A DNA stretch of 64,000 bases, from positions 1 through 64,000 of the forward strand of contig CAMLKG010000007.1 in assembly GCA_946480695.1 (NCBI GenBank), read 5' to 3'. Made by a program: the position numbers and the translations under genes. This DNA comes from an uncultured Cellvibrio sp. (lineage in GTDB: Bacteria; Pseudomonadota; Gammaproteobacteria; Pseudomonadales; Cellvibrionaceae). Positions 35,654 to 45,117 of the stretch are shown one piece after another (position 1 is the stretch's first letter; every line of letters begins with the position of its first letter). Below the pieces are notes generated by a model, which did no database searches, was not told the DNA's origin, and saw only the letters and a list, made by a program, of their open reading frames with translations.

Positions 35654-35923
35654 ATGACACCCGAAGTCGTTATGGATTTATTTGCAGATGCGTTTTACCT
35701 CACCATTTTAATGTTGCTGGTCATTATCGGGCCCGGCCTGATTGTGGGGTTAATCGTGAGTATCTTCCAGGCCGCCACCCAAATTAACGAGCAAACCTTG
35801 AGTTTCCTACCGCGTTTAATCGTAACCTTAATTACCTTGATGATCGCCGGCCCCTGGTTGCTGACAAAGTTTATGGATCTTTTTAACCGGCTCTTTTCCA
35901 GCGTGCCGGGTTTGATCGGCTAG
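35654..35923 (+). CDS. fliQ: flagellar export gate protein FliQ
   Basis: 89-residue, two-helix membrane subunit of the export gate. GGLIVGLIVS-like glycine-rich helix followed by FQAATQINEQTLSFLPR is the family signature. Start at the ATG 35654, with GGAGG upstream; a longer frame overlapping fliP is not needed. Confidence 0.96.
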   Translation: MTPEVVMDLFADAFYLTILMLLVIIGPGLIVGLIVSIFQAATQINEQTLSFLPRLIVTLITLMIAGPWLLTKFMDLFNRLFSSVPGLIG

Positions 35924-35931
35924 GTTACGCA

Positions 35932-36717
35932 ATGCAGGAATTAATATTCAGCGAAGAGCAAATCAGCCAATTTATCGGCACCTATGTGTGGCCGATGTTG
36001 CGCATCGGTGCTTTTTATTTTGCGATTCCGATTATCGGGGCCCGCACAGTGCCCGCGCGCTTGCGTATTATCCTCACGCTGTTTACCACCATGATGATTG
36101 CGCCGGTATTACCGGCGGCACCGGTAACCTTATTGTTGTCGGCGGAAGGATTCCTTATGGTTATCCAGGAAGTGCTCATCGGCCTGGCATTGGGGTTTTG
36201 TATGCAGGTCGTTTTGCATGTGTTTATCCTGGCCGGACAATTTATGGCGATGAAAATGGGTTTGGGTTTTGCTGCCATGAACGATCCCTCCAGCGGTGTG
36301 AGCGTAACTGTCCTTTCGCAATTTTATTTGTTGCTATCCACGTTATTATTTTTAAGCAGCAACGGTCATTTGGTCGTTCTGCAATTATTGATTGATAGTT
36401 TCACCACCTTTCCGGTTGGTGGAAGCGGCATGAACAGCGCACATTTCTCCACGATTGTAGCCATGGGTTCGTGGATGTTCAGCGCCGCCTTGTTAATTAC
36501 CTTGCCGCTATTCACTTCGTTGATGATCGTTAATATGTCATTTGGGGTAATGAGCCGTTCGGCACCGCAATTGAACGTATTCACCGTGGGTTTTCCGATC
36601 ACGCTGATTTTTGGTTTTATCCTCATGTGGTTTACCCTGGCCAATTTCCTGCCGGTTTATTTCGACATTATGGAAGAGGGCATAGGCACACTGCGTACAT
36701 TGGCATTGAGCCCCTAA
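35932..36717 (+). CDS. fliR: flagellar export gate protein FliR
   Basis: 261-residue gate subunit with about six membrane helices. The family motifs VLIGLALGFCMQVVLHVFILAG-like segment (about 82-103) and KMGLGFAAMNDPSSGVSV near 107-124 are clear. Eight bases after fliQ and 9 bases before flhB. Confidence 0.96.
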   Translation: MQELIFSEEQISQFIGTYVWPMLRIGAFYFAIPIIGARTVPARLRIILTLFTTMMIAPVLPAAPVTLLLSAEGFLMVIQEVLIGLALGFCMQVVLHVFILAGQFMAMKMGLGFAAMNDPSSGVSVTVLSQFYLLLSTLLFLSSNGHLVVLQLLIDSFTTFPVGGSGMNSAHFSTIVAMGSWMFSAALLITLPLFTSLMIVNMSFGVMSRSAPQLNVFTVGFPITLIFGFILMWFTLANFLPVYFDIMEEGIGTLRTLALSP

Positions 36718-36726
36718 AGGTGGGTT

Positions 36727-37881
36727 ATGGCTGAAGAAGACGAAAGCGGCCAGGAAAAAACGGAAGAGGCCAGTGCGCGAAAGATTGAAAAAGCGCGTGA
36801 AGAAGGCCAGATTCCCCGTTCGCGCGACTTAACCACCACCGCTGTATTAATGCTGGCGGCAATCGGCCTTTATATATTTGCCGGTTTTATGGCGGATAGG
36901 ATTATCGGCCTGACCCGCGCCAGTTTCGTTATTAGCCGTGCAGCGGTATTCGATCCTAACGCGATGGTCGGTACCCTGGCGGCGGCCATTTATGACGGCT
37001 TGATCAGCATCGCGCCGCTCATGGCAATTTTGCTGGTTGCATCTATCGCCGGTCCCATTGCGTTGGGCGGGTTCATATTCAGCAGCAAGGCCATGATGCC
37101 GCAATTAAGCCGCATGAATCCGATCGCGGGCATCAAACGTATGTTTTCAATGCACTCGGTCATCGAATTGCTCAAATCCCTGGGCAAGGTCGGGCTGATT
37201 TTATGGGTGACAATATTACTGCTGAAGTTTTATGCCCAGGATATGTATCGCCTGTCTGACGAGTCAGTGGGAAACGCCATCATCCATTCGCTGGAAATCT
37301 CCATCCTTGCGGTTATTACCCTATCGGCGGCGACCATCCTCATCGCGGCCATTGATGTTCCCATCCAGATTTACCAATACAATAAAAAATTAAAAATGTC
37401 GCGCCAGGATTTGAAGGACGAGGCCAAAGACACGGAGGGGAAACCGGAGGTAAAAGGTCGTATTCGCCAACTGCAACGGGAAATGGCGCAGCGCCGGATG
37501 ATGGGCAATGTACCCCAGGCAGATGTTGTTATTACCAACCCGGAGCATTTCTCGGTGGCATTAAGGTATGACCCTGAAAAAATGGATGTGCCGATTATGC
37601 TGGCGAAAGGTGGCGACCATGTTGCGATGAAAATTCGCGAAATTGCCAAGGCCCATAACATCGAAATTATCCAGTCGCCGGTGCTGGCGCGCGCTATTTT
37701 TTATACCACCGATATCGATGAGGAAATTCCCGCCGGTTTATACCTGGCGGTCGCACAGGTACTGGCTTACGTATTCCAGTTACGCAATTACCGCAAGGGT
37801 AGGGGCGACAGGCCGCAATATCCGCGCAACATTAATGTACCGCGAGAAATGCGGTATGACTCAAAAGGCAAACCGGAATAA
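36727..37881 (+). CDS. flhB: flagellar export specificity-switch protein FlhB
   Basis: Controls the change from hook to filament export by cleaving itself. 384 residues; four membrane helices (about 35-210) and a cytoplasmic domain. The autocleavage site reads NPEH from N271, where the canonical motif is NPTH; the Asn-Pro bond is kept. The start TEEASARKIEKAREEGQIPRS is the family hallmark. Last gene of the fliL operon; 128 bases without a gene follow. Confidence 0.96.
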   Translation: MAEEDESGQEKTEEASARKIEKAREEGQIPRSRDLTTTAVLMLAAIGLYIFAGFMADRIIGLTRASFVISRAAVFDPNAMVGTLAAAIYDGLISIAPLMAILLVASIAGPIALGGFIFSSKAMMPQLSRMNPIAGIKRMFSMHSVIELLKSLGKVGLILWVTILLLKFYAQDMYRLSDESVGNAIIHSLEISILAVITLSAATILIAAIDVPIQIYQYNKKLKMSRQDLKDEAKDTEGKPEVKGRIRQLQREMAQRRMMGNVPQADVVITNPEHFSVALRYDPEKMDVPIMLAKGGDHVAMKIREIAKAHNIEIIQSPVLARAIFYTTDIDEEIPAGLYLAVAQVLAYVFQLRNYRKGRGDRPQYPRNINVPREMRYDSKGKPE

Positions 37882-37952
37882 CCGGGAGGGTGTCGATTAC
37901 GTGCCTAATCCAATAGCCGGTTTTCACGGTAAGACAATGCGCAGCGACGAAT

Positions 37953-37968
37953 AGGTACGCTTCTTGCG
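37953..37968 (+). promoter_or_regulatory. sigma-54 promoter of flhA
   Basis: AGGTAC, five bases, TTGCG: GG 37954-37955 and GC 37966-37967 have the correct spacing; it lies 42 bases before flhA. The -24 element deviates from consensus, so confidence is moderate. Confidence 0.6.
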
Positions 37969-38009
37969 ATAACACGGAAAATTGGCCCAACCGTCAAGAA
38001 TCCGTAACT

Positions 38010-40238
38010 ATGGCGCTACCGACTTTCAACCAGCTTAACAATGTAAATGGCAGGGCTGTCCTTGGCTCCATTAAGGGAGCGGGGCGCGGCAATATGGGTA
38101 TTCCCATTTTGCTGATGATGCTGTTGGCGATGATCATATTGCCGATCCCGCCGTTGCTGCTCGATGTGTTCTTTACCTTCAATATCGCGCTCTCACTGGT
38201 GGTTTTGCTGGTGAGTATCTACGCATTGCGCCCGCTGGATTTCGCGGCGTTCCCCACCATTTTGCTGGTAGCAACCCTGTTGCGCCTGGGTTTGAACGTG
38301 GCGTCCACGCGTGTGGTGTTGCTGGAAGGGCACAACGGCGGCGATGCGGCCGGTAAAGTTATTGAAGCCTTCGGCCATGTGGTGATCGGCGGCAATCTAG
38401 CCGTCGGTATAGTGGTATTCATCATTTTGATGATCATCAACTTTGTGGTGGTCACCAAAGGTGCCGGCCGTATTTCCGAAGTAAGCGCGCGTTTTACCCT
38501 GGATGCCATGCCCGGCAAGCAAATGGCGATTGATGCCGACCTGAATGCGGGTTTGATCGACCAGGACCAGGCGCGTACACGCCGCCAGGAAGTTGCCGCC
38601 GAAGCGGACTTCTACGGCGCGATGGACGGTGCGAGCAAGTTCGTGCGCGGGGATGCGGTCGCGGGCATCATGATTATGTTCATCAACATTTTCGGTGGTT
38701 TCGCAATCGGTATGCTCCAGCATGACCTGGCATTTGCCGATGCCTTCGAAAAGTACACCATCCTCACCATTGGTGATGGCCTGGTGGCGCAAATCCCGGG
38801 CCTGCTGTTGTCGGTTGCGGCGGCGATCCTGGTGACGCGGGTCAACAGCTCCCAGGACATGGGCAAGCTGGTGGTATCACAAATGTTCACCTCGCCCAAA
38901 GCGCTGGCGGTAGCGGCCATTATGCTGGTGATCATGGGCCTTGTACCGGGTATGCCGCACATGGCATTCCTGGGGTTGGGTTTGATGTGTGCGGGCCTGG
39001 CGTATTACATACACTGGCGCAAGCAACAACCGGCGGTGGTGGAAGAGAATTCCTTTATTCCCGCCGGCCAGCGCTTGGCAGGGGAAGGCCCCGCGTCTAT
39101 GCCAGCCGGAAGCGGCGGTGCCAATATTACCCCGCAACGCATAACCCCGGCCTTGCCGCCCGGCGCACCCGAATCGCCCGAATTGGGGTGGGATGATGTC
39201 CAGCCTGTGGATGTAATTGGCCTGGAAGTGGGTTATCGCCTTATCCCCATGGTTGATAAAAACCAGGGTGGAGAATTGCTGGGCCGTATTAAAGGTGTGC
39301 GCAAAAAACTCTCCCAGGAAATGGGTTTCCTTATTCCTTCGGTACATATCCGCGACAACCTGGATTTAAACCCAACCGGCTACCGCATTAGCCTGATGGG
39401 GGTTTCCATGGCGGAAGCCGATGTCTATCCGGACCGCGAACTGGCCATTAACCCCGGCCAGGTGTTCGGTACTATCGATGGCATCAAGACTAAAGATCCC
39501 GCGTTTGGCCTGGATGCGATCTGGATTAATCCCAACCAGCGCGAACAAGCCCAAACCCTGGGTTATACGGTGGTGGACCCCAGCACTGTGGTAGCGACTC
39601 ACCTCAACCAGATCCTGCAACACCATACCTTCGAATTGCTGGGTCATGAGGACGTGCAAAAACTGTTGGATATGCTGGCTAAATCCTCCCCCAAGCTGGT
39701 GGAAGAGCTGGTTCCAAACACCATCAGTATCAACACCTTGCTCAAAGTGCTGCAAAACCTGCTGCGTGAGCGCGTATCGATTCGCGACATCCGTTCCATC
39801 GCCGAAGCCTTGGCGGGCAATAGCCACAAGAGTCAAGATCCCGCCGCTTTAACCTCCCTGGCACGGGTTGCTTTAGCGCGGCAAATTGTCCAAAACATCA
39901 TAGGAAACGAGCGAAACCTGCCTGTGATCACGCTTGAACCCAGCTTGGAACAGTTGTTGCTAAATACCGTGCAACAGGCACAAAAAGCCGGCGCTGATGA
40001 CAGTGCCTTTGTTGAGCCTGGCTTGGCGGAGCGCTTGCAACAATCGTTAATCGCAGCGGCGCAAAAGCAGGAGATGGTGGGTAAACCCCTGGTGTTGCTG
40101 GTTGCCGCACCATTGCGCCCGATGCTGTCCCGCTTTGTTCGCCATAGCGTCCCGGATATGCGGGTGTTGGCTTACACCGAAGTACCGGACAACAAACAAA
40201 TTACTATCGATGCCAGCGTTGGTGCTGACAAGAAATAA
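38010..40238 (+). CDS. flhA: flagellar export gate protein FlhA
   Basis: Nonameric export gate component. 742 residues: about eight membrane helices (residues 28-340) and a large cytoplasmic domain (about 400-742) that docks chaperone-cargo complexes. The conserved FHIPEP-type region (RFTLDAMPGKQMAIDADLNAG near 163-183) is present, and the C-terminal domain includes QNIIGNERNLPVITL. It precedes flhF by 30 bases. Confidence 0.97.
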   Translation: MALPTFNQLNNVNGRAVLGSIKGAGRGNMGIPILLMMLLAMIILPIPPLLLDVFFTFNIALSLVVLLVSIYALRPLDFAAFPTILLVATLLRLGLNVASTRVVLLEGHNGGDAAGKVIEAFGHVVIGGNLAVGIVVFIILMIINFVVVTKGAGRISEVSARFTLDAMPGKQMAIDADLNAGLIDQDQARTRRQEVAAEADFYGAMDGASKFVRGDAVAGIMIMFINIFGGFAIGMLQHDLAFADAFEKYTILTIGDGLVAQIPGLLLSVAAAILVTRVNSSQDMGKLVVSQMFTSPKALAVAAIMLVIMGLVPGMPHMAFLGLGLMCAGLAYYIHWRKQQPAVVEENSFIPAGQRLAGEGPASMPAGSGGANITPQRITPALPPGAPESPELGWDDVQPVDVIGLEVGYRLIPMVDKNQGGELLGRIKGVRKKLSQEMGFLIPSVHIRDNLDLNPTGYRISLMGVSMAEADVYPDRELAINPGQVFGTIDGIKTKDPAFGLDAIWINPNQREQAQTLGYTVVDPSTVVATHLNQILQHHTFELLGHEDVQKLLDMLAKSSPKLVEELVPNTISINTLLKVLQNLLRERVSIRDIRSIAEALAGNSHKSQDPAALTSLARVALARQIVQNIIGNERNLPVITLEPSLEQLLLNTVQQAQKAGADDSAFVEPGLAERLQQSLIAAAQKQEMVGKPLVLLVAAPLRPMLSRFVRHSVPDMRVLAYTEVPDNKQITIDASVGADKK

Positions 40239-40268
40239 CCCAGGTCGCCCCAAGGGCAGGAGTTGAAT

Positions 40269-41879
40269 ATGCAAGTCAAACGTTTCGTAGCCGCTGATAT
40301 GCGCCGTGCGTTAGAGCTGGTCCGCCAGGAGCTGGGGCCGGATGCGATTATTCTCTCCAGCAACCGCATCCCGGAAGGCGTGGAATTACTGACCACCATG
40401 GGCTCAGACCTGGAACTCAAGCAATTGCAAACCCGCCCGTTTTCCGAAGCGACTTTCGCCCCGAGCGAACCCTTGCTGAGCGATGGGGATATTTCACCAC
40501 GGGTGGTCGGCAAACCTCAGCGCAAGGCGGCGCCGGTAATGACTGAATTGCCTTACCACGTGAATGCAGGCTACCTGAGTGCAGGCCACCGGGATGCCGG
40601 CCACCGGGATGCCGGCCACCCCAATGCCGGTAAAACTGGTGCCCAATTGGCAGAGGATATTGAAAAAGCGCATCAACGTATGATTGCCGCGCGCAAGGCG
40701 GAAGAATCGGCCAAAGAATTCCTGGTGGGAAAAAATACGGTGGTTAATGCCGGTATCCCGCGCCATGCCCCGGTGGCCAAACCAAAAGTGAGTGTCAGCG
40801 CCGCCGAACGCTATCCGCTGGTGGATGAGGAACCTGTTACTTCACGGTCAGCACAATCCGGCGCTGCACGCTCATTCCGCGAGGCATTAATTACCGAATC
40901 GCAGATGGGGCAATCAGCCGGAAAAGGGGCGCGTGCCAAAGAAGCGGCCAATGAATTCACACACGAAATGAACGAATCCTTTGATCAGAATGCGCAACTG
41001 TCGGAGTTGCAAGCGGAAATCGCCGATATGCGTTTGCTGCTGGAACAACAACTGGACCGGCTTACCGGCCAGCAATCCATTCCCACAGATTCGCCGGTAT
41101 TGGCTAGCGTGAGTCGCCGCCTGGAACGTTTGGGATTACCCAAAGATGTGATCGCCAATGTGATTAAAGCCTGTACCAAACGTAAAACCCTGGGCGATGC
41201 CTGGCCGGATGCCCTGGCTAACCTTGCGCACCAGTTGCCGATCAATGGTCGCGATATTGTTGATCAAGGCGGGGTATTCGCATTTGTCGGCCCTACCGGC
41301 GTGGGCAAAACCACCACCATCGGAAAGCTGGCTGCACGTTATGTATTGCAGCACGGCGCTGACAAGGTCGCCTTGATTACAACCGATACCTACCGTATTG
41401 CCGCCCATGACCAATTGCGCTCACTCGCCCGTATCCTGCGTGTACCGGTACGCGTAGTCGATGAAACCAACCCGCTGGACAGCGTGTTGCGCAGCCTGCG
41501 CCATTGCGGTTTGGTGTTGATAGATACCGCGGGCTTCCGCCATGGCGATCCGCACCTGAAAGCGCAACTGCAAGCACTGGCCGAACAGCAACAGGTCAAA
41601 ACCTATCTGGTGATGTCATGTAACAGCCAGGCGCAAATGCTGAAAGCCTCGATCCATGCGTATGGCCCGGCGCGGTTGCAAGGTTGCATCCTGACCAAAC
41701 TGGATGAAACCGCCAGTATGGGCGAGGCCCTGGGTGTGGTGATGCAAAACCGCTTGCCCATCGCCTACACCACCGACGGCCAGGATATTCCCAGGAACAT
41801 TGAGGTGGCCCGTGCACACCAGTTGGTATCAAAAGCAATCGCATTGCTCAAAGCCAACGCAGCGACGGCGGTTTCTTAA
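40269..41879 (+). CDS. flhF: flagellar-number/placement GTPase FlhF
   Basis: SRP-type GTPase that marks the cell pole for flagellum assembly. 536 residues: N-terminal basic region (MQVKRFVAADMRRALELVR), a variable linker (about 90-230) that contains 15-bp tandem repeats, and the NG domain with G1 GPTGVGKTT at 341-349 and DTYRIAAHDQL near 378. AGGAG 6 bases before the ATG at 40269 fixes the start; a TTG six bases earlier is unlikely. Followed by fleN/flhG, its usual partner, after 147 bases. Confidence 0.95.
   Translation: MQVKRFVAADMRRALELVRQELGPDAIILSSNRIPEGVELLTTMGSDLELKQLQTRPFSEATFAPSEPLLSDGDISPRVVGKPQRKAAPVMTELPYHVNAGYLSAGHRDAGHRDAGHPNAGKTGAQLAEDIEKAHQRMIAARKAEESAKEFLVGKNTVVNAGIPRHAPVAKPKVSVSAAERYPLVDEEPVTSRSAQSGAARSFREALITESQMGQSAGKGARAKEAANEFTHEMNESFDQNAQLSELQAEIADMRLLLEQQLDRLTGQQSIPTDSPVLASVSRRLERLGLPKDVIANVIKACTKRKTLGDAWPDALANLAHQLPINGRDIVDQGGVFAFVGPTGVGKTTTIGKLAARYVLQHGADKVALITTDTYRIAAHDQLRSLARILRVPVRVVDETNPLDSVLRSLRHCGLVLIDTAGFRHGDPHLKAQLQALAEQQQVKTYLVMSCNSQAQMLKASIHAYGPARLQGCILTKLDETASMGEALGVVMQNRLPIAYTTDGQDIPRNIEVARAHQLVSKAIALLKANAATAVS
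40581..40625. repeat. three 15-bp tandem repeats in flhF linker
   Basis: Units gcaggccaccgggat, gccggccaccgggat and gccggccaccccaat encode AGHRD, AGHRD and AGHPN. The repeat lies in the disordered linker, in frame, so copy number could change without frameshift. Confidence 0.88.
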
Positions 41880-42026
41880 CCGGTAAATCCCTATAAGCAC
41901 ATGATTTTGCACATGAAACTGAAATTAGTCAGATGAGTTATCAATCCCTAACTATACTCAGTTCACTTTAGGGCGCCCCCCGGCTTTCCGGTAGCGCGTC
42001 ACAAAACAGGTTTGGAGTCAGAGTCA

Positions 42027-42851
42027 ATGAGCCACGTGCGACCAGTACAAGTGATCGCGGTATCCGGCGGTAAGGGCGGGGTAGGCAAGAGCAATATTTC
42101 AGTCAATTTAAGCATCGCGCTGGCGGAGTTACGTCGCCGGGTGGTACTGCTGGATGCTGACCTCGGCCTCGCCAACATCGACGTACTCCTGGGGATCCGC
42201 GCCACGCACACACTGGCTGATGTCCTGGCCGGCACCCACAGTCTGGCTGAAGTACTGGTGAATGGCCCTGCCGGTATAAAAATAGTTCCCGCATCCTCCG
42301 GCGTACAACGCATGGCGGAATTAAGTACCGCTGAGCATGTAGGCTTGATCAATGCCTTTGACGAACTGTCGGACCAGGTGGATATGCTGGTGATAGACAC
42401 GGCGGCGGGTATTTCCGATACCGTGGTCAGTTTTGTGCGCGCCGCTAACGAAGTCATTGTTGTCGTATGCGATGAGCCATCTTCCATCACCGATTCGTAC
42501 GCGCTCATTAAATTGCTTAACAAGGAATACGGCATGTTCCGTTTCCGTGTGGTAGCCAATATGACCCGGACACCGAATGAAGGTATTAACATGTTTAACA
42601 AGCTGAACACGGTATGTGAAAAATTCCTGGATGTAAGCTTGCAGTTTGTCGGCCAGATTCCCTTTGATGAAAATGTGCGCAAAGCGGTGCAAAAACAAAA
42701 AGCGCTGTTGGAGTTTGCCCCGACTTCCAAGGCCTCAATGGCGATTCGCGCGCTTGCAAAAGCGGTGGACAAATGGCCATTACCCAACACACCGACAGGC
42801 CGCCTGGAATTTTTTGTTGAACGTTTATTACAGGCCGCCAATGCGCGCTAA
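42027..42851 (+). CDS. fleN: flagellar number regulator FleN (FlhG)
   Basis: MinD/ParA-type ATPase that restrains FleQ activity and so limits flagellar number, working with FlhF. 274 residues; the deviant Walker A GGKGGVGKSN lies at 14-23, and Walker B-like DADLGLANIDVLLG near 49-62. The ATG at 42027 is chosen with GGAG upstream; a TTG at 42012 would add five residues. A gap of 90 bases precedes fliA. Pseudomonas gene name used. Confidence 0.95.
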   Translation: MSHVRPVQVIAVSGGKGGVGKSNISVNLSIALAELRRRVVLLDADLGLANIDVLLGIRATHTLADVLAGTHSLAEVLVNGPAGIKIVPASSGVQRMAELSTAEHVGLINAFDELSDQVDMLVIDTAAGISDTVVSFVRAANEVIVVVCDEPSSITDSYALIKLLNKEYGMFRFRVVANMTRTPNEGINMFNKLNTVCEKFLDVSLQFVGQIPFDENVRKAVQKQKALLEFAPTSKASMAIRALAKAVDKWPLPNTPTGRLEFFVERLLQAANAR

Positions 42852-42941
42852 CCTGAATCCGTATAAAGAAACCCTGAAAACGTTGTTGTACAGTCAATTC
42901 ACACATGCAATTGCATCGACTGGTTGTAACGAAGGTGCTCG

Positions 42942-43685
42942 ATGGCCGTTGTCAATGGTTTAGCCATGTACGAAAAGAAAACCCTACGCGATGCGCAGAT
43001 CAATATCGAAGACTACGCGCCTTTGGTCAAACGTATCGCCTATCACATGATGATGCGTATGCCTGCCAGTGTGCAGGTGGACGACCTTATACAAGCCGGC
43101 ATGATCGGCTTGATCGAAGCCTCCCAAAAATATGACATGTCGCGCGGGGCAAGTTTTGAAACTTACGCCGGCATCCGCATTCGCGGGGCCATCGTCGATG
43201 AAATGCGCCGCGGCGATTGGGTACCACGCTCTGTGCATCGCAATGCGCGCCGTGTCTCCCAGGCGATCGCCGCCGTTGAAGCGCGCACCGGCCGCGATGC
43301 CACAGATGCCGAGGTCGCAGAGGAACTCGGCGTATCCCTCGGTGAATATTTTGTGATGCTGCAAGATTCCAATAGCAGCCGGTTATTCAGCTACGAAGAA
43401 ACCTTCGGGGAAGAAGACAGCAACATCGACGCATCGGAACACAGTAGCGCCTTTACCAGTCCGTTGGACGGTATGCAGCGCGATGGCTTGAAAAGAGCGC
43501 TGGTGGAAGCTATCCGCCAATTGCCGGAGCGCGAGCAACTGGTGCTCTCCCTTTACTACGACCAGGAACTGAACCTGAAGGAAATCGGTTTGGTATTGGG
43601 GGTCAGTGAATCGCGTGTCAGCCAAATCCACAGCCAGGCCGCCGCTCGCTTACGTAACAGGTTGGGAGACTGGCAACCAAACTGA
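42942..43685 (+). CDS. fliA: flagellar sigma factor FliA (sigma-28)
   Basis: Directs late flagellar and chemotaxis genes once FlgM is exported. 247 residues: sigma region 2 (VKRIAYHMMMRMPASVQVDDLIQAGMIGLIEA region, about 25-60), the ETYAGIRIRGAIVDEMRRGDWVPRS block, and region 4 (LKEIGLVLGVSESRVSQIHSQA near 215). GAAGG is 6 bases before the ATG. It follows fleN, as in Pseudomonas. Confidence 0.97.
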   Translation: MAVVNGLAMYEKKTLRDAQINIEDYAPLVKRIAYHMMMRMPASVQVDDLIQAGMIGLIEASQKYDMSRGASFETYAGIRIRGAIVDEMRRGDWVPRSVHRNARRVSQAIAAVEARTGRDATDAEVAEELGVSLGEYFVMLQDSNSSRLFSYEETFGEEDSNIDASEHSSAFTSPLDGMQRDGLKRALVEAIRQLPEREQLVLSLYYDQELNLKEIGLVLGVSESRVSQIHSQAAARLRNRLGDWQPN

Positions 43686-43777
43686 TCAAGCCCGCGCTAT
43701 GGATTAATAAATGCAAAGCAAGGCCGCCATAGGCTTGAATAATCTATCCAGGCGGGAAATTGGGCTATGATTTGCAT

Positions 43778-43805
43778 TAAAAGTTGAAGATTTAGGTGCC
43801 GCAAC
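43778..43805 (+). promoter_or_regulatory. candidate sigma-28 (FliA) promoter of cheYZAB
   Basis: TAAAAGTT (43778-43785) and GCCGCAAC (43798-43805) resemble the TAAAGTTT and GCCGATAA elements with a 12-base gap (11 in the usual form). It is about 70 bases before the cheY start. Fit is imperfect, so this is a candidate only. Confidence 0.4.
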
Positions 43806-43874
43806 TGGCCGATGCTTCAACTCCTACTAGACTATGAGTAAATAAAAATCCCGTCCGGGTGAGTGGAGGTTACG

Positions 43875-44258
43875 TTGGATAAGAACATGAAAATCCTGAT
43901 TGTTGATGACTTTTCAACAATGCGACGGATCATAAAAAATTTGCTGCGCGACTTGGGGTTCTCCAATACCCACGAGGCAGATGATGGCGTTACCGCGCTA
44001 CCAATGCTCAGGAGCGGCGATTTCCAATTTTTGGTGACCGATTGGAACATGCCGGGCATGACCGGAATTGATTTACTGAAAGCCGTGCGCGCGGATGAAA
44101 AACTTCGCTCCCTGCCGGTGCTTATGGTGACTGCCGAGGCCAAGCGCGACCAGATTATCGAAGCGGCACAGGCCGGGGTAAATGGCTATGTCGTCAAACC
44201 ATTTACGGCACAAGCCCTGAAAGAAAAAATCGAGAAAATTTTTGATCGTGTCGGTTAA
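43875..44258 (+). CDS. cheY: chemotaxis response regulator CheY
   Basis: Single receiver domain that binds FliM when phosphorylated. 127 residues with the phospho-acceptor Asp in [13 protein letters not shown] and the switch Lys in VVKPF. The best start is a TTG at 43875 because GGAGG ends 5 bases before it; an ATG at 43887 gives MKILIVDD, the usual CheY start, but is 17 bases from that site, and a GTG at 43863 is too close. The protein beyond residue 4 is unaffected by the choice. First gene of the cheYZAB cluster. Confidence 0.95.
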   Translation: MDKNMKILIVDDFSTMRRIIKNLLRDLGFSNTHEADDGVTALPMLRSGDFQFLVTDWNMPGMTGIDLLKAVRADEKLRSLPVLMVTAEAKRDQIIEAAQAGVNGYVVKPFTAQALKEKIEKIFDRVG

Positions 44259-44290
44259 TAACCCGGATCAAATAATAAAAAGGCGTTGCC

Positions 44291-45094
44291 ATGGCTTCTG
44301 ACATCCAAACATCCATCAATAACGAATTCGTCGTTGAATTAAAAGAGTGTGCGAAGTTGCTCACTGAAAAATTGCAAAGCAACCAATTCGAAGACGCATC
44401 GATATTGATCCAAACCATCACCCAGGCGCGCGATCGTCATATATTCCAATCGGTAGGGCGTTTAACACGTGGATTGCACAACGCCATTGTGAATTTCAAT
44501 GTGGATGCAGACCTCTCCAAAGAGCCCCCGAAAATCCAGACATCCGATATTCACGATGCCTCCAACCGTTTGAGTTACGTTATTGAACTCACGCAAAAGG
44601 CGGCAGAAAAAACCATGGACATGGTGGATGAAGCCGCGCCCATCGCTATGAACCTGGGCCACGAAGCGAACAGTTTGCGGGATGAATGGGCACGCCTTAA
44701 GCGCCGTGAAATGAGTGTGGATGAGTTCAGGTCGCTTTACCAGCGCATGGATAATTTCCTGGGGCAGATGGTTACCGGCACCGAACAACTCAACAAGAAT
44801 CTGCAAAATATCGTATTGGAGCAAGGCTTCCAGGATTTAACCGGACAGGTTTTGAAACGCGTCATCGGCTTGATCAATGAGGTCGAAAAAGACCTGGTAA
44901 GCCTGGTTCGTATTGCCGGCCAGGTGGAAGAAATTGCCGGTTTGGCAAATGATCGCGAAACACTTGCCCATGACCACGAAATAATCCAGAAACGAAAAAC
45001 CGAAGCTGAGGGACCGCAAATTAATAAAGCGCGTGCGGATGTGGTTGCCGGACAGGATGAAGTTGACGATTTATTATCGAGCCTCGGTTTTTAG
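44291..45094 (+). CDS. cheZ: protein phosphatase CheZ
   Basis: Dephosphorylates CheY-P. 267 residues, nearly all helical, forming the long four-helix bundle; the catalytic region QGFQDLTGQVLKRV near 178-191 carries the family Gln. The C-terminal CheY-binding peptide (DEVDDLLSSLGF) is at the very end, as expected. The gene follows cheY by 32 bases. Confidence 0.95.
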   Translation: MASDIQTSINNEFVVELKECAKLLTEKLQSNQFEDASILIQTITQARDRHIFQSVGRLTRGLHNAIVNFNVDADLSKEPPKIQTSDIHDASNRLSYVIELTQKAAEKTMDMVDEAAPIAMNLGHEANSLRDEWARLKRREMSVDEFRSLYQRMDNFLGQMVTGTEQLNKNLQNIVLEQGFQDLTGQVLKRVIGLINEVEKDLVSLVRIAGQVEEIAGLANDRETLAHDHEIIQKRKTEAEGPQINKARADVVAGQDEVDDLLSSLGF

Positions 45095-45117
45095 TGGCTG
45101 GATACGAGGAATCTTGA

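Noticed and set aside
41981..41996. GG-N10-GC pattern before fleN
   Set aside because: CGGCTT and TAGCG are poor matches to the RpoN consensus and only 31 bases from the start; a TATACT at 41953 also lacks a -35 partner.
41999..42841. 280-aa open frame antisense to fleN
   Set aside because: It mirrors the fleN gene, has Ser/Thr/Arg-rich composition without motifs, and arises from the codon bias of the real gene.
43684..43738. Bulged inverted repeat after fliA as terminator
   Set aside because: The arms are interrupted and there is no T-run, so termination is doubtful.
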